Virus record (IMG/VR): IMGVR_UViG_3300042934_000462 | Span: 1-35,275 of that record | Source of the DNA: a virus | Length of the DNA stretch: 35,275 nucleotides | Strand: one strand, 5' to 3' | Shown here: piece after piece, positions 6,324 through 14,287 of the stretch | How positions within the stretch are numbered: position 1 is the first letter of the stretch | How the letters are laid out: the number at the start of each line of letters is the position of its first letter | Made by a program: the position numbers and the translations under genes | The notes under the pieces: model-generated | Told to the model about the DNA's origin: nothing | The model's input: the letters and a program-made list of their open reading frames with translations, nothing else | The model's database searches: none

Positions 6324-7913
6324 ATGGTAAACGCCCCCGCTGACCTCGCCGGATACCGCGGCCACCTCGTCCGCGCGCTCGACCTCATCGAGCGTCGCGC
6401 CCCCGACTACCTCCGCGGCAAGGAGTACTACGACGGCACCCGCGCCGAGGTCGCGGCATCCGCGGCAGTGCAGGCCATCATCGAGAAGAGCGCTCAGGCG
6501 GCGCCGATCAGCCTTGCGCACATCCCGGTCGACGTCATCACCGACAAGGTCGAGCTCGCCTCGATCGCCGCCGCCGCCGAGCCGGCCAAGAGCGCGCTCG
6601 GCGCCGTCGTCGAAAAGAATGACCTCACCGACGAGGCCGACGATTACCTCCGCAAGGCGGGCTACTTCGGCGACTACTACGCGATCGTCGACCCGACCGA
6701 GGAGAGCGAGGACGGGGCGATCCTCGCCGACGGCATCACCGTCATCGGCTCGTCGCCGCTCTCGACCGTCATGGTGTACGACTCGAAGGATGGCCGCACC
6801 AAGCTCTACGGGGCGAAGGTCTGGCGCGTCGGCCCCAAGGGCTCGGAATACGACAAGGCACTCCTGTACTACGACGACGCCACGATCAAGCTTCGCAGCC
6901 CTCAGGGCGACACCTCGCGGGACGCGGACAAGTTCGTCCCCGACCTCGACGAGGGTGAAGAGCAGGGCGACGAGCGGATGCCGCACCCCGGCGGGCGCAT
7001 GCTCCTCGTACACCTTTCGATCGATGGCAAGCCCTACGGCACCCCACTCCACCGCAAGGCGTGGGGCCCTCAGGACGCCATCACCAAGGTCTCGGCGACG
7101 AACCTCGTCAACGTCGACGGCCTCGGCTTGCCGGCACGCTACGCGCTCCTCGACCCGCTGGCCGAAATCGACGACGACATCGACGACGACTTCGGCACCG
7201 CCGGCCCCGACACCACGGGCGCCGCGCCGAGCGACGGCCAGACCACCATCACCGCCGACAAGACCCGCACGCGCTCGGTGCCCGGCATGATCAACCTCCT
7301 CCGCGGGGTCAAGTCGGTCGGCCAATTCGACGCGGCCGGTTCCGACAACTTCCTCAAAAATCTCGATTGGTATGTGCGCGTCATGGCCGTCGCCACGGGC
7401 GTCGCGCTCTTCGAGTTCGATATGACCGGCGAGCAGCCCTCGGGCGAGTCCCGCCGCCGCGCCGAGTCCCGATCGAACCGCAAGGCGGCCAAGGTCAAGC
7501 GTCAGGCCGGCGCCTTCTTCGAGGAGCTCGCCGACACCGTGCTCGCCCTCCTCGGCATCGAGAGCGAGGTCGAGGCGACGTTCAATCCGAGCGAGACCTC
7601 AACCGACAAGGAGGGCATCGAGCTCGTCGCGTCGAAGATCGCAACCGGCATTCCGATCCCTCAGGCATTGCGCGAGGCGGGCTACACCGACGAGCAAGTC
7701 GACGAGTGGTTCCCCGAGGGCAAGCCGTGGATCACCCCCGCGTCGCTCACCGCGCTCGCGACGGCGCTCCAGCAGCTTGGGCAGGCCAAGACCCTCGGCG
7801 TTATCACCGACGAGGAGCTCCGCGAGCTCTTGCCGACGATCCTCACCGCCGCCCGTGGCGAGGCGCTCGCGCCCGTCGCTGCGGTCGTACCGCCGGCCGA
7901 GGCGGTGGCCTAA
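6324..7913 (+). CDS. Portal protein (SPP1 gp6-like)
   Basis: 529 residues, the normal size for siphovirus portals. The protein forms the dodecameric ring at the capsid vertex through which terminase pumps DNA and to which the neck attaches. Family-like features are the N-terminal helical part (DYLRGKEYYDGTR, about 28-40), the clip/wing strands in the first third, and the long helix after SVGQFDAAGSDNFLKNLDW (about 333-351) followed by MAVATGVALFEFDM. The C-terminus ends in an Ala/Pro-rich tail. It is followed by a MuF-like gene, the usual order in SPP1-type head modules. The stop overlaps the next ATG (TAATG). Confidence 0.88.
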   Translation: MVNAPADLAGYRGHLVRALDLIERRAPDYLRGKEYYDGTRAEVAASAAVQAIIEKSAQAAPISLAHIPVDVITDKVELASIAAAAEPAKSALGAVVEKNDLTDEADDYLRKAGYFGDYYAIVDPTEESEDGAILADGITVIGSSPLSTVMVYDSKDGRTKLYGAKVWRVGPKGSEYDKALLYYDDATIKLRSPQGDTSRDADKFVPDLDEGEEQGDERMPHPGGRMLLVHLSIDGKPYGTPLHRKAWGPQDAITKVSATNLVNVDGLGLPARYALLDPLAEIDDDIDDDFGTAGPDTTGAAPSDGQTTITADKTRTRSVPGMINLLRGVKSVGQFDAAGSDNFLKNLDWYVRVMAVATGVALFEFDMTGEQPSGESRRRAESRSNRKAAKVKRQAGAFFEELADTVLALLGIESEVEATFNPSETSTDKEGIELVASKIATGIPIPQALREAGYTDEQVDEWFPEGKPWITPASLTALATALQQLGQAKTLGVITDEELRELLPTILTAARGEALAPVAAVVPPAEAVA

Positions 7914-8050
7914 TGCCATGGGAACTCTATGCCGCCGTCGGCGAGGGAGCGGCACGACGTCGCGCCGCTGAGCTCGCCGAGCGTCAGGCCGCCCGACACA
8001 AGGCCGCCGTGGCGCGGCGGCGGAAGGCGAAGCGCGGCGGCAAGCGATGA
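7913..8050 (+). CDS. Small basic hypothetical protein in head module
   Basis: 45 residues, TAATG overlap with the portal gene and ATGA overlap with the MuF gene. After MPWELYAAVGEG it is almost wholly Arg/Lys/Ala (ARRRAAELAERQAARHKAA...), a basic helix that could contact DNA or RNA. No family recognised; expressed by translational coupling. Confidence 0.6.
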   Translation: MPWELYAAVGEGAARRRAAELAERQAARHKAAVARRRKAKRGGKR

Positions 8051-8922
8051 GTGCCGACGCTGCGCTCGCCCGGCTTGAGGCGCGCGTCCTCGGCATGGGC
8101 GGCCTCGCGCGGTGGCTCGGCACGGTCGACGAGTTGCGCAAGCTCCTCGCCATGGGTGACCCCGATATTGCCCGACTCGTGCTCGCGCTCAGCACCCCCG
8201 ACGTCGAGGCCCAAGCGCTCGCCGCCGTGCTCGATGCCTACACCGCCGGCCTCGACGACGCCCTCCGCATCATCGACCGCGAGGGTATCGAGGTGCGCGA
8301 GCTCAGGCGCGGCCGACCGTCCCGCGAGGCCCGCGAGCTTGTGCACGGCCTCGATCGCGAGGCGCGGGATGCCATGGACACCGCGCGCCGCCTGATCTAC
8401 ACCGGCGCCGACATCGACGCGGTGCTCGCGCCGATCTTCGGCTACGCGACGTCGATGCGTCGCCGCGTCAGCGACGGCATCACCCGCGCCGGCAATGAGG
8501 GCTCGACCGCCGTGGCGGATGCCGCGAAGCTCCCGACGGTCTGGGTGGCCGAGGTCAACGCATGTGTCACGTGCCTCGCCTACTCGGGGCGCACCGCCGA
8601 CCCCGGTGACGACTTCCCCGCCGGCCTCACCTACGGCCGGCGCTCCTCGGTCACCGAGCCGGTCGGCTTCCCGCCCGCGCATCCGCACTGTCGCTGCACG
8701 GTCGAGCCGCTCAACGATCCGAGCTATGCCGCCGCCCTCCGTCGCGAGGCCGACCGCTCGGTGCTGCGAGGCTTCTCCCTCGAATCCGAGTCGATGGCAA
8801 CCCGCATCGACGCCGCCGAGCGCCTCCTCAACCGCGGCGTCACGGCGCCCAAGAGCGTGCTCGCCTACGCGCGAGCCGCGGTCAAGCGCGGCGAGTTCAC
8901 GACGCGCGGCCGACCCGAGTGA
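8047..8922 (+). CDS. MuF-like head morphogenesis / minor capsid protein
   Basis: 291 residues. A helical N-terminal region (1-150) precedes a domain with the MuF family pattern: VNACVTCLAYSGRTADPGDD, a central TYGRRSS, then FPPAHPHCRCTVEPL. The paired Cys residues and HPHCRC are characteristic of the SPP1 gp7 / Mu gpF minor head protein family, which associates with the portal and enters the procapsid in a few copies. The C-terminus (residues 240-291) is helical. The gene follows the portal, as expected. Confidence 0.85.
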   Translation: MSADAALARLEARVLGMGGLARWLGTVDELRKLLAMGDPDIARLVLALSTPDVEAQALAAVLDAYTAGLDDALRIIDREGIEVRELRRGRPSREARELVHGLDREARDAMDTARRLIYTGADIDAVLAPIFGYATSMRRRVSDGITRAGNEGSTAVADAAKLPTVWVAEVNACVTCLAYSGRTADPGDDFPAGLTYGRRSSVTEPVGFPPAHPHCRCTVEPLNDPSYAAALRREADRSVLRGFSLESESMATRIDAAERLLNRGVTAPKSVLAYARAAVKRGEFTTRGRPE

Positions 8923-8963
8923 TACCCTGACCACCAACGACCCACCCCCGAATGGAGCGAAGC

Positions 8964-9659
8964 ATGACCCTCGACAACCGCCACAAGCTCGCCCTGCCGT
9001 ACTGGCAGCGCCCCGGCATCCGGCTCTTCGCCAAGGCCGCCGACGACATCACGATCGGCGGGGGTGACAACGACGACGACGAGGATGACGACGAGGACGA
9101 CGACGAGGACGACGACCCCGACGAGGGCAAGACCGAAGACGAGCTTCGCGCCGAGCTCAAGGCCGTCCGCGCGTCGCTCAGCGGCGTCAATGGCGAGAGC
9201 GCCCGGAAGCGCAGCCGCATCAACAAGCTCAAGAAGGAGCTCGAAGAGGCCCGCAAGGTCAAGCCGAAGAAGAAGGCCGACGACGAGGACGACGACCTCG
9301 ACGTCGAGAGCATCCGCGAGCAGGCCCGTCGCGAGGGCGAGAAGGCCGGCACCGACAAGCTCAAGCGAGCCGAGGCCAAGGCCGCGCTCGCCTCGGCCGG
9401 CGCCGACCCCTCGGCGCTCGCCCGGCTCGTGCGGATGATCGACCTCGACGAGCTTGACGTCGATGACGATGGCGAGGTCGACGGCCTCGACGACGCCGTT
9501 GCGACGCTGAAAGACGAGCTCCCCGCGCTCTTCCCCTCGACCCGCCGACGCCGCTCGTCGGTGGCCGGCGGCGGCGACCGCGACGGCGAGAAGGGTGGCA
9601 AGACCGAACCCAAGACCGCCAGCGAGAAGGCCGCCGCCAAGCTCCTCGGCAAGGGGTAG
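8964..9659 (+). CDS. Scaffolding protein
   Basis: 231 residues. After a short N-terminus comes a run of Asp/Glu (about 35-56), then a long charged coiled coil (ELRAELKAVRASL... INKLKKELEEARKVKP) and another acidic stretch; the Lys-rich C-terminus (ASEKAAAKLLGKG) would contact the coat protein. This composition and the position immediately before the major capsid gene are typical of scaffolds. No capsid protease gene is seen nearby, so the scaffold may exit without cleavage, as in SPP1/P22-type assembly (inference). ATG 8964 has GGAG 8 nt upstream and is preferred over ATG 8952. Confidence 0.82.
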   Translation: MTLDNRHKLALPYWQRPGIRLFAKAADDITIGGGDNDDDEDDDEDDDEDDDPDEGKTEDELRAELKAVRASLSGVNGESARKRSRINKLKKELEEARKVKPKKKADDEDDDLDVESIREQARREGEKAGTDKLKRAEAKAALASAGADPSALARLVRMIDLDELDVDDDGEVDGLDDAVATLKDELPALFPSTRRRRSSVAGGGDRDGEKGGKTEPKTASEKAAAKLLGKG

Positions 9660-9814
9660 CACCACCGCAACACACCCGACGCCCCCCGCTGCGATTACGT
9701 GGCGGGGGGCGCGGTCATGTTATCCTCGCTCCAAGGTCGCTCAGCGGCCCGCGCTCGTGATGAGCCCCGGCGGTTATTCGCCGTCGTGGTCGACTCTTCA
9801 CGAAAGGAGCCGTA
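9660..9814 (+). other. 155-bp untranslated leader of major capsid gene
   Basis: No gene is seen here. The stretch holds a hairpin (9681-9710), a TTATCC box at 9720-9725 that might be a -10 element with no clear -35, and a strong Shine-Dalgarno AAAGGAG 5 nt before the capsid ATG. A long leader before the most abundant protein is consistent with separate transcription or RNA processing. Confidence 0.4.
9681..9710 (+). terminator. GC hairpin between scaffold and capsid genes
   Basis: Stem GCCCCCCGC (9681-9689) with GCGGGGGGC (9702-9710), 12-nt loop, no U tract. It may terminate or stabilise the upstream message 3' end. Confidence 0.6.
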
Positions 9815-10765
9815 ATGGCTCGCAATACCATGGAAGCTTGGCTCCTTGACGAGCAGGGCTCCGACGTCATCCGGCGCATCGAGTACTACTCGGTCGCCGA
9901 GTCCCGCTTCCGCTCGATCCCGATGAGCGGCGCGACCAAGACCGAGCCGCGGATGGCCGACATGTCGGTTGCCGTCGTCGCCAAGGGCGCCGCCTACGGC
10001 GAGGACACCGCGCTCAACGACGAGGTGCTCCTCACCGCCATCAAGTTCGGCTCGGCGCTGCGAATCGCCGAGGAGGACATCGACGACCAGATTGCCGGCA
10101 TCATCGAGGCCAAAAAGCTCTCGTGGGCTTCGAGCTTCGGTGTGCTCTTCGACAACGCCGTGCTCGGCACGTCGGCGGCGGCGAACGGCGGCACGGTGCC
10201 GTTCACGTCGATCTACCGCGCGATCACGCAGGCGGACGCCGCGGTCGGCTACACCGCCAACGCGAACAAGCTCACCTCGATCGCGGGCGTGACCTACGAC
10301 AAGCTCAGCGACCTCGCGAGCGCGGTGGAGGGCTCGGGCTTCGGCGCGGCCGGCAATATCTTCATCGCGCATCCGATCTTCAAGGGCGCCATCCGCAAGC
10401 TGAAGGATTCGCAGGGCAACCCGATCTTCGAGGCCGCCCCCCGCGAAGGGTCGCCCGACACCCTGTTCGGTTACCCGATCCTCTGGTCGCAGGGTGCCGT
10501 CGTGCAGGCCACGGCCTCCGCAACGCCGGCCCCCACGGCCGTCGGCGCGGGCGTGACCGGCACCGCCGGCAACCCGCTCATCTTCTTCGGCAACCCGGAC
10601 TTCGCCCTCGTCGGCAAGCGCTCGGGCGTCGAGTCGGTCGTCATCGACGGTCGCGACGGCCTCTCGGCCCTCACCGACGAGACCATCCTCAAGGTTCGCG
10701 CCCGTCGTGCCTTCACGCTCGCCCACGTCAAGGCGTGGGCCGTGCTGGAGATTGTGACGGCGTAA
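9815..10765 (+). CDS. Major capsid protein (HK97 fold)
   Basis: 316 residues, preceded by a strong AAAGGAG. Features of HK97-type coats are visible: an N-terminal arm and E-loop region (RFRSIPMSGATKTEPRMAD), a spine helix (EDIDDQIAGIIEAKKLSWASSFG), P-domain segments (IFIAHPIFKGAIRKLKDSQGNPIFE, in two parts), and an A-domain strand near the end (FALVGKRSGVESVVIDG). There is no long N-terminal delta domain, consistent with a separate scaffold gene. The gene is flanked by stable hairpins (9681-9710 and 10773-10806) and has its own leader, suggesting a stable high-copy message. Confidence 0.93.
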   Translation: MARNTMEAWLLDEQGSDVIRRIEYYSVAESRFRSIPMSGATKTEPRMADMSVAVVAKGAAYGEDTALNDEVLLTAIKFGSALRIAEEDIDDQIAGIIEAKKLSWASSFGVLFDNAVLGTSAAANGGTVPFTSIYRAITQADAAVGYTANANKLTSIAGVTYDKLSDLASAVEGSGFGAAGNIFIAHPIFKGAIRKLKDSQGNPIFEAAPREGSPDTLFGYPILWSQGAVVQATASATPAPTAVGAGVTGTAGNPLIFFGNPDFALVGKRSGVESVVIDGRDGLSALTDETILKVRARRAFTLAHVKAWAVLEIVTA

Positions 10766-10772
10766 TGAGTCA

Positions 10773-10806
10773 GGGGCCGGCCGCTCACCGTCAGGCGGCC
10801 GGCCCC
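10773..10806 (+). terminator. 12-bp hairpin after major capsid gene
   Basis: Perfect stem GGGGCCGGCCGC / GCGGCCGGCCCC with a 10-nt loop, starting 7 nt after the capsid stop. No U tract. It is likely a partial terminator or 3' stabiliser that raises capsid expression above downstream genes. Confidence 0.7.
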
Positions 10807-10836
10807 GCTCAGACCGTCATCGAGTGAGGAGTGATC

Positions 10837-11394
10837 GTGGCAACCAAGAAGAGCACCGCCAAGGCCGAGAAGGCCACCGCCCAGACCGAGCAGGGCGGTG
10901 AGCTCGACGAGCTCGTCACGCCCGAAGAGCACGCCGAGACCACCGAGACCGTTGAGCCGGATGAGCACGTCAGCGACCCCGGCGTGCCCGACGATGTCGA
11001 GGTCGCCGCGCGATCGGCCGACATGGACAAGCCCTCGACCGAGCACCGCAAGGTGTTCGTCCTCGGCCCCAACTCGGTCGACAACAGCACCAACCCCTAC
11101 ACCGAAGCGCACGACTACGATCACGAGCCGAACAAGGCCGCGACCCGCCAGTACGCCATCGATCAGGGAATGTGGCCGACCGGCGACGTCCGCCACGTGA
11201 GCACCAAGCGGCACCCCGACGGGGTCTCGTGGGTGCTCACCTACGCGGTCGACGTCATCCCCGCGAACGACGCACCCGACGGGTCGCAGACCCCGCGCGT
11301 CGTTGCCGAGGACGGTGACGCCGAAGGCGCAACGAACTACATGCCGCCGTCCGCCGTCGAGGCGCACGACGACAACACCGAGCCGGCCGCGTAG
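10837..11394 (+). CDS. Hypothetical head protein downstream of capsid
   Basis: 185 residues, GTG start with GAGGAG 5 nt upstream (GTG 10831 is an in-frame alternative). The N-terminal half is low-complexity, Thr/Glu/Lys-rich. Residues from about 70 carry an ordered domain (KVFVLGPNSVDNSTNPY, ...AIDQGMWPTGDVRHVS, SWVLTYAVDVIP). Position and separate hairpin-flanked unit are compatible with a capsid decoration or head-tail linking protein, but no family match is claimed. Confidence 0.6.
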   Translation: MATKKSTAKAEKATAQTEQGGELDELVTPEEHAETTETVEPDEHVSDPGVPDDVEVAARSADMDKPSTEHRKVFVLGPNSVDNSTNPYTEAHDYDHEPNKAATRQYAIDQGMWPTGDVRHVSTKRHPDGVSWVLTYAVDVIPANDAPDGSQTPRVVAEDGDAEGATNYMPPSAVEAHDDNTEPAA

Positions 11395-11408
11395 GCGGTC
11401 ACTCAGCG

Positions 11409-11438
11409 GGGGCGGCATTCTTCGGGGGGTGCCGCCCC
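11409..11438 (+). terminator. GC hairpin after gene 10837-11394
   Basis: Stem GGGGCGGCA (11409-11417) with TGCCGCCCC (11430-11438), 12-nt loop. It is the third such hairpin in 1.8 kb, each placed between structural genes. Confidence 0.6.
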
Positions 11439-11462
11439 TCACCCCTACCAAGGAGGCTCATC

Positions 11463-11885
11463 GTGCCACTCATCCCGTGGGCAACCGTCGCCGACGTGCA
11501 CACCCTCACCGGCAAGACCGTCACCCAAGAAGTGCGCGATCAGGCCGCCGCGACCATCGAATTGCACACCGGCGCCATCGAGGCCGTCGAGCGCACCGAC
11601 ATCACCGACCGCGATCGCTACTGGCTCAAGCTCGCCGTCGCCTATCAGGCCGCGTGGCTCCCGCCCGATCTTTTCGAGCGCAACGACGTCGATGCCGCCG
11701 CTCAGGATGGCGAATCCGCCTCCTTCCGCCCCGACGCGCACACCCTCGGCCCGCTCGCACGCAAGGCCCTCAAGCGACTGTCGTGGCGCGGCCCCCGCGC
11801 CATCCTCCTCGGCGCGTCGACGAGCACCGACCTCAGCGTCACGAGTGAGCGCTACGACGACCTCCTCCCATGGAGCCCGGTGTGA
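11463..11885 (+). CDS. Head-tail connector (adaptor) protein
   Basis: 140 residues, GTG start with AAGGAGG upstream. The helical N-terminal plan (WATVADVHTLTGKTVTQEVRDQAAATIELHTG) and a helix with aromatic residues (RDRYWLKLAVAYQAAWL) match the small all-helical adaptor family that docks under the portal (HK97 gp6 / SPP1 gp15 type). The C-terminal part (SWRGPRAILLGASTSTDLS) is extended. It is the first gene of a conserved neck cassette followed by stopper, gp10-like and tail terminator genes. Confidence 0.7.
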   Translation: MPLIPWATVADVHTLTGKTVTQEVRDQAAATIELHTGAIEAVERTDITDRDRYWLKLAVAYQAAWLPPDLFERNDVDAAAQDGESASFRPDAHTLGPLARKALKRLSWRGPRAILLGASTSTDLSVTSERYDDLLPWSPV

Positions 11886-12220
11886 TCGCGACGACGCGCG
11901 GCGCCATCCTCCGCGGCACGACGACGAATCAATGGGGCGAGGAGGTCGACGCCGACACCCCGGCGCCGACACCGCTCGACGACTTCCCGTGCTCGATCAT
12001 CGAGACCTCGCGGGATGTCTACGACCCCGCCGAGGGGACATGGCGGTCGGTGCGCAAGCTCGTCGGGCGCGTGCCGCTCTATGTCTCGGTCATCGAGGGC
12101 GACCGCCTCCGCGACAACGTCACCGGGGAAATCTTCATCATCGACGAGGATGAGCGGCAGCGTCGCTCTATTTCCGGCCGAGGGTCGGTTACACTCGCCT
12201 TGAGGCGCACGGGCGGGTAA
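11882..12220 (+). CDS. Head-tail stopper-like protein
   Basis: 112 residues. The GTG at 11882 overlaps the previous stop (GTGA) with GGAG 6 nt upstream; ATG 11870 is an alternative. Predicted beta strands (PCSIIETSRDVYD, VPLYVSVIEGDRLRDN, EIFIIDEDE) fit the small beta-barrel stopper that seals the neck after packaging. The assignment is mostly by gene order. Confidence 0.6.
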   Translation: MIATTRGAILRGTTTNQWGEEVDADTPAPTPLDDFPCSIIETSRDVYDPAEGTWRSVRKLVGRVPLYVSVIEGDRLRDNVTGEIFIIDEDERQRRSISGRGSVTLALRRTGG

Positions 12221-12266
12221 ACCGCTCAGTCTCGCACCGACATCGTCCGTAGAGGAGGTGGCCGCC

Positions 12267-12647
12267 GTGGTCGCACGCATCATCATCACCAAGGTCACCA
12301 ACCCCGACGAGGTCGGCCGGCAGCTTGAGGCGAGCATGAGCAACCTCGGCAGCGCCATCGCCCGGCGGATGCAGCGCCTTGTCCCCAAGCTGACGTGGGC
12401 GCTGCACGACACCATCGCGACCGATACCTCGGTCGACGGGGCCACCGTCACCACCGTCGTCGGCGCGGGCGGCGGCGATGTCGACTACGCCCTTCACGTC
12501 GAGCTCGGCACGAGCCGCGCGGGCGCCCAGCCCTACATGCGGCCGGCGCTCCTCCAGTCCCGCGCCGGTGACCTCAAGTCCGGCGGCGGCACCCCCGCTC
12601 GGCACGGCGTCGTCGCCGTGGCCCGGCCGGCGAGGCGGTCGCGATGA
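12267..12647 (+). CDS. HK97 gp10-like tail completion protein
   Basis: 126 residues, GTG start preceded by GGAGG (GTG 12258 in frame is less well placed). The signature region DYALHVELGTSRAGAQPYMR followed by PALLQS is characteristic of the HK97 gp10 family, found between stopper and tail terminator genes and implicated in head-tail joining or tail completion. A Gln/Ser-containing N-terminal helix (EVGRQLEASMSNLGSAIARRMQ, in two parts) precedes it. The stop overlaps the next ATG. Confidence 0.8.
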   Translation: MVARIIITKVTNPDEVGRQLEASMSNLGSAIARRMQRLVPKLTWALHDTIATDTSVDGATVTTVVGAGGGDVDYALHVELGTSRAGAQPYMRPALLQSRAGDLKSGGGTPARHGVVAVARPARRSR

Positions 12648-13090
12648 GCACGCCCCCCAACACCGACCTCGTCGCGCAAGCGTGGATCGGCCAGCGCGTG
12701 CCCGGCATCGTCGCCGCGCAAGTCGCCGGCTCGCTCCCCGCGGTCGAGGCGTGGGTGGCCGAGGGGTTCGTCACCGTGACCACCGTCCCCGGCTCACAGC
12801 CGAACATCGACGTTCCGATCCGGCGCGGCATCGTGCAAGTCGATACGTGGGGCGCGCTCGGCGTGCAGACCGCGAAGCCCTCATGGGGCAAGGCCCTCCG
12901 GTTGATTGAGCTCATCCGACTCGCGACCGAGAATCAGGAGCACGGCACCGAGGTCACCCTCCCCGCCGAATACACCGGCGCGCGCGTGCACTCGGTCTAT
13001 CCGCTGAGCGAGCCGAGCCGGCTCACCGGCGATCCGAGTGGCTACGCGCATGCGACGTTCGACTTGGCAATCGATTGGTCGCCAGCATGA
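12644..13090 (+). CDS. Tail terminator-like protein
   Basis: 148 residues, ATGA overlap. An N-terminal helix with a VPGIVAAQVAGSLP segment precedes alternating strands (FVTVTTVPGSQP, RGIVQVDTWGA), a helix (ALRLIELIRLATE) and final strands ending in ATFDLAIDWSPA. This alpha/beta plan and its place just before the major tail protein agree with tail terminators that cap the tail tube. No diagnostic motif; function inferred. Confidence 0.65.
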   Translation: MSTPPNTDLVAQAWIGQRVPGIVAAQVAGSLPAVEAWVAEGFVTVTTVPGSQPNIDVPIRRGIVQVDTWGALGVQTAKPSWGKALRLIELIRLATENQEHGTEVTLPAEYTGARVHSVYPLSEPSRLTGDPSGYAHATFDLAIDWSPA

Positions 13091-13290
13091 CCCCCCGAGA
13101 AACCGACAAGAAGGGACGCGAGGCCATGGGCAAGACCAAGGTTCGCACCACCATCGAGCCCGGCCGCGTCATCGAAGTCGACGACGCCGAGCTCCTCGAC
13201 CTCGACCGACAGGGGCTCCTCAAGAGCTACGAGGGCGGCAAGGGCTGGAAGCCCGAAGAGACCGACACCGACACCAAGAAGGAGAGCTAG
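13087..13290 (+). CDS. Small hypothetical protein before major tail protein
   Basis: 67 residues from the ATGA-overlapping start; ATG 13126 (MGKTKVRTT...) is a plausible shorter start with GGGACG/GAGG upstream. The core (RVIEVDDAELLDLDRQGLL then KSYEGGKGWKPEE) resembles short proteins often found in this position in actinophages. It may be a tail-assembly accessory; function unknown. Confidence 0.55.
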   Translation: MTPRETDKKGREAMGKTKVRTTIEPGRVIEVDDAELLDLDRQGLLKSYEGGKGWKPEETDTDTKKES

Positions 13291-13293
13291 CTC

Positions 13294-13839
13294 ATGGTTG
13301 TCAGCGCAACGAACCTCATTCAGGGTCCGGCGACCCTCTACGTCGGCGTCTTCGGCGTCGCCGAGCCGGCCACCATCGCGACCGTGCCGGGCGCCGGTTG
13401 GACCGACGTGGGCGGCACTCAGGATGGCGTCACCCTCGCCGTCGAGCTTGAGTTCTCCGAGCTCTCGGTCGATCAGGTCGTCGACATCCCCGGCCAGCGC
13501 ATCACTAAGCGCACGGCCAAGCTCAAGACCAACCTCGCCGAGGCGACGCTGGCGAACCTCGCGGTTGCGCTCAACGAGCTCGCCGCGTCGGTCGTCAGCA
13601 ACACCTTCACGCCGAGCAACGGCCTCGCGGCGTTCACGCCGAACTACGCCGCGCTCCTCGTCGATGGCATCGCGCCCGGCGGCTTCCGTCGTCGCGTGAT
13701 CGTCCGCAAGGCGTTGCAGGTCGGCAACGTGGAGACCTCGTACAAGAAGGATGGGCAGACGCTTTTCCCGGTCGACTTCTCCTCGCACTACGTGTCGGCC
13801 TCGATCGCCCCGTTCATTTGGACCGACGCGACGAGCTAG
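13294..13839 (+). CDS. Major tail protein
   Basis: 181 residues, GGAGA Shine-Dalgarno 8 nt upstream. Tail-tube type features: an N-terminal GPATLYVGVFG strand, WTDVGGTQDGVTLAVELEF, an SVDQVVDIPGQRITKRTAKLKT-type region (in two parts), and a late VIVRKALQVGNVETSYKK strand. These are typical of siphovirus tube proteins that stack as hexamers. It precedes the frameshifted chaperones and tape measure, as expected, and is followed at once by a 15-bp hairpin, consistent with high expression. Confidence 0.87.
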   Translation: MVVSATNLIQGPATLYVGVFGVAEPATIATVPGAGWTDVGGTQDGVTLAVELEFSELSVDQVVDIPGQRITKRTAKLKTNLAEATLANLAVALNELAASVVSNTFTPSNGLAAFTPNYAALLVDGIAPGGFRRRVIVRKALQVGNVETSYKKDGQTLFPVDFSSHYVSASIAPFIWTDATS

Positions 13840-13845
13840 CAAGAC

Positions 13846-13885
13846 CCTCGACCGGCGCGGAACCTTCCAGCCGCGCCGGTCGAGG
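13846..13885 (+). terminator. 15-bp perfect hairpin after major tail gene
   Basis: CCTCGACCGGCGCGG (13846-13860) pairs perfectly with CCGCGCCGGTCGAGG (13871-13885), 10-nt loop, 6 nt after the stop. It is among the longest perfect stems noted in this genome. It is likely a partial terminator setting the tube-to-chaperone ratio. Confidence 0.75.
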
Positions 13886-13918
13886 CCCGATCACCACCCA
13901 CCCCCGAAGGAGCACACC

Positions 13919-14287
13919 ATGGGCAAGAGCCCCAACGATCGCAAGCAGCCCGGCGGATACGCCGCGCCCATCACGATCGACACCGCCAAGAATGCCGAGC
14001 GCTTCGAGAAGGCCAACCGCGTCGCCATCTTCGAAATCGACGGCACGGTGTACGACATGCCCGCGGTCGCCCGCGCCGAGGTCGGCCTCCGCTACCTTGA
14101 GCTCGCCAACGCCGGTGACGACAACGCCGCCGCCTACTACTTGATGATCGAGGCCCTCGGGCAGGATGCCTACGATGCGCTCAAGGGCGTCGTCGGCTTG
14201 ACCGACGAGCAGTTCGAGGGCGTGCTCGTGCGCGTGCAGGCGATCATCCTCCCAAAAGGTTCGACCCCGAGCTCGTCGAGGGGCTAG
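13919..14287 (+). CDS. Tail assembly chaperone gpG-like
   Basis: 122 residues, ATG preceded by GAAGGAG. It has an N-terminal basic segment, a beta hairpin (RVAIFEIDGTVYDMP) and helices (RAEVGLRYLELANAG, AYYLMIEALGQDAYDALKG). As in other siphoviruses, this short product and its frameshift fusion coat the tape measure during tail assembly. The 0-frame ends nine codons after the slippery CCCAAAA. Confidence 0.85.
   Translation: MGKSPNDRKQPGGYAAPITIDTAKNAERFEKANRVAIFEIDGTVYDMPAVARAEVGLRYLELANAGDDNAAAYYLMIEALGQDAYDALKGVVGLTDEQFEGVLVRVQAIILPKGSTPSSSRG

Noticed and set aside
4857-7325. 822-codon open frame on the minus strand opposite the fibre and portal genes
   Set aside because: It is antisense to well-recognised genes, Arg/Asp/Val/Gly-rich with no domain, and its frame follows from GC-rich third positions of the true genes.
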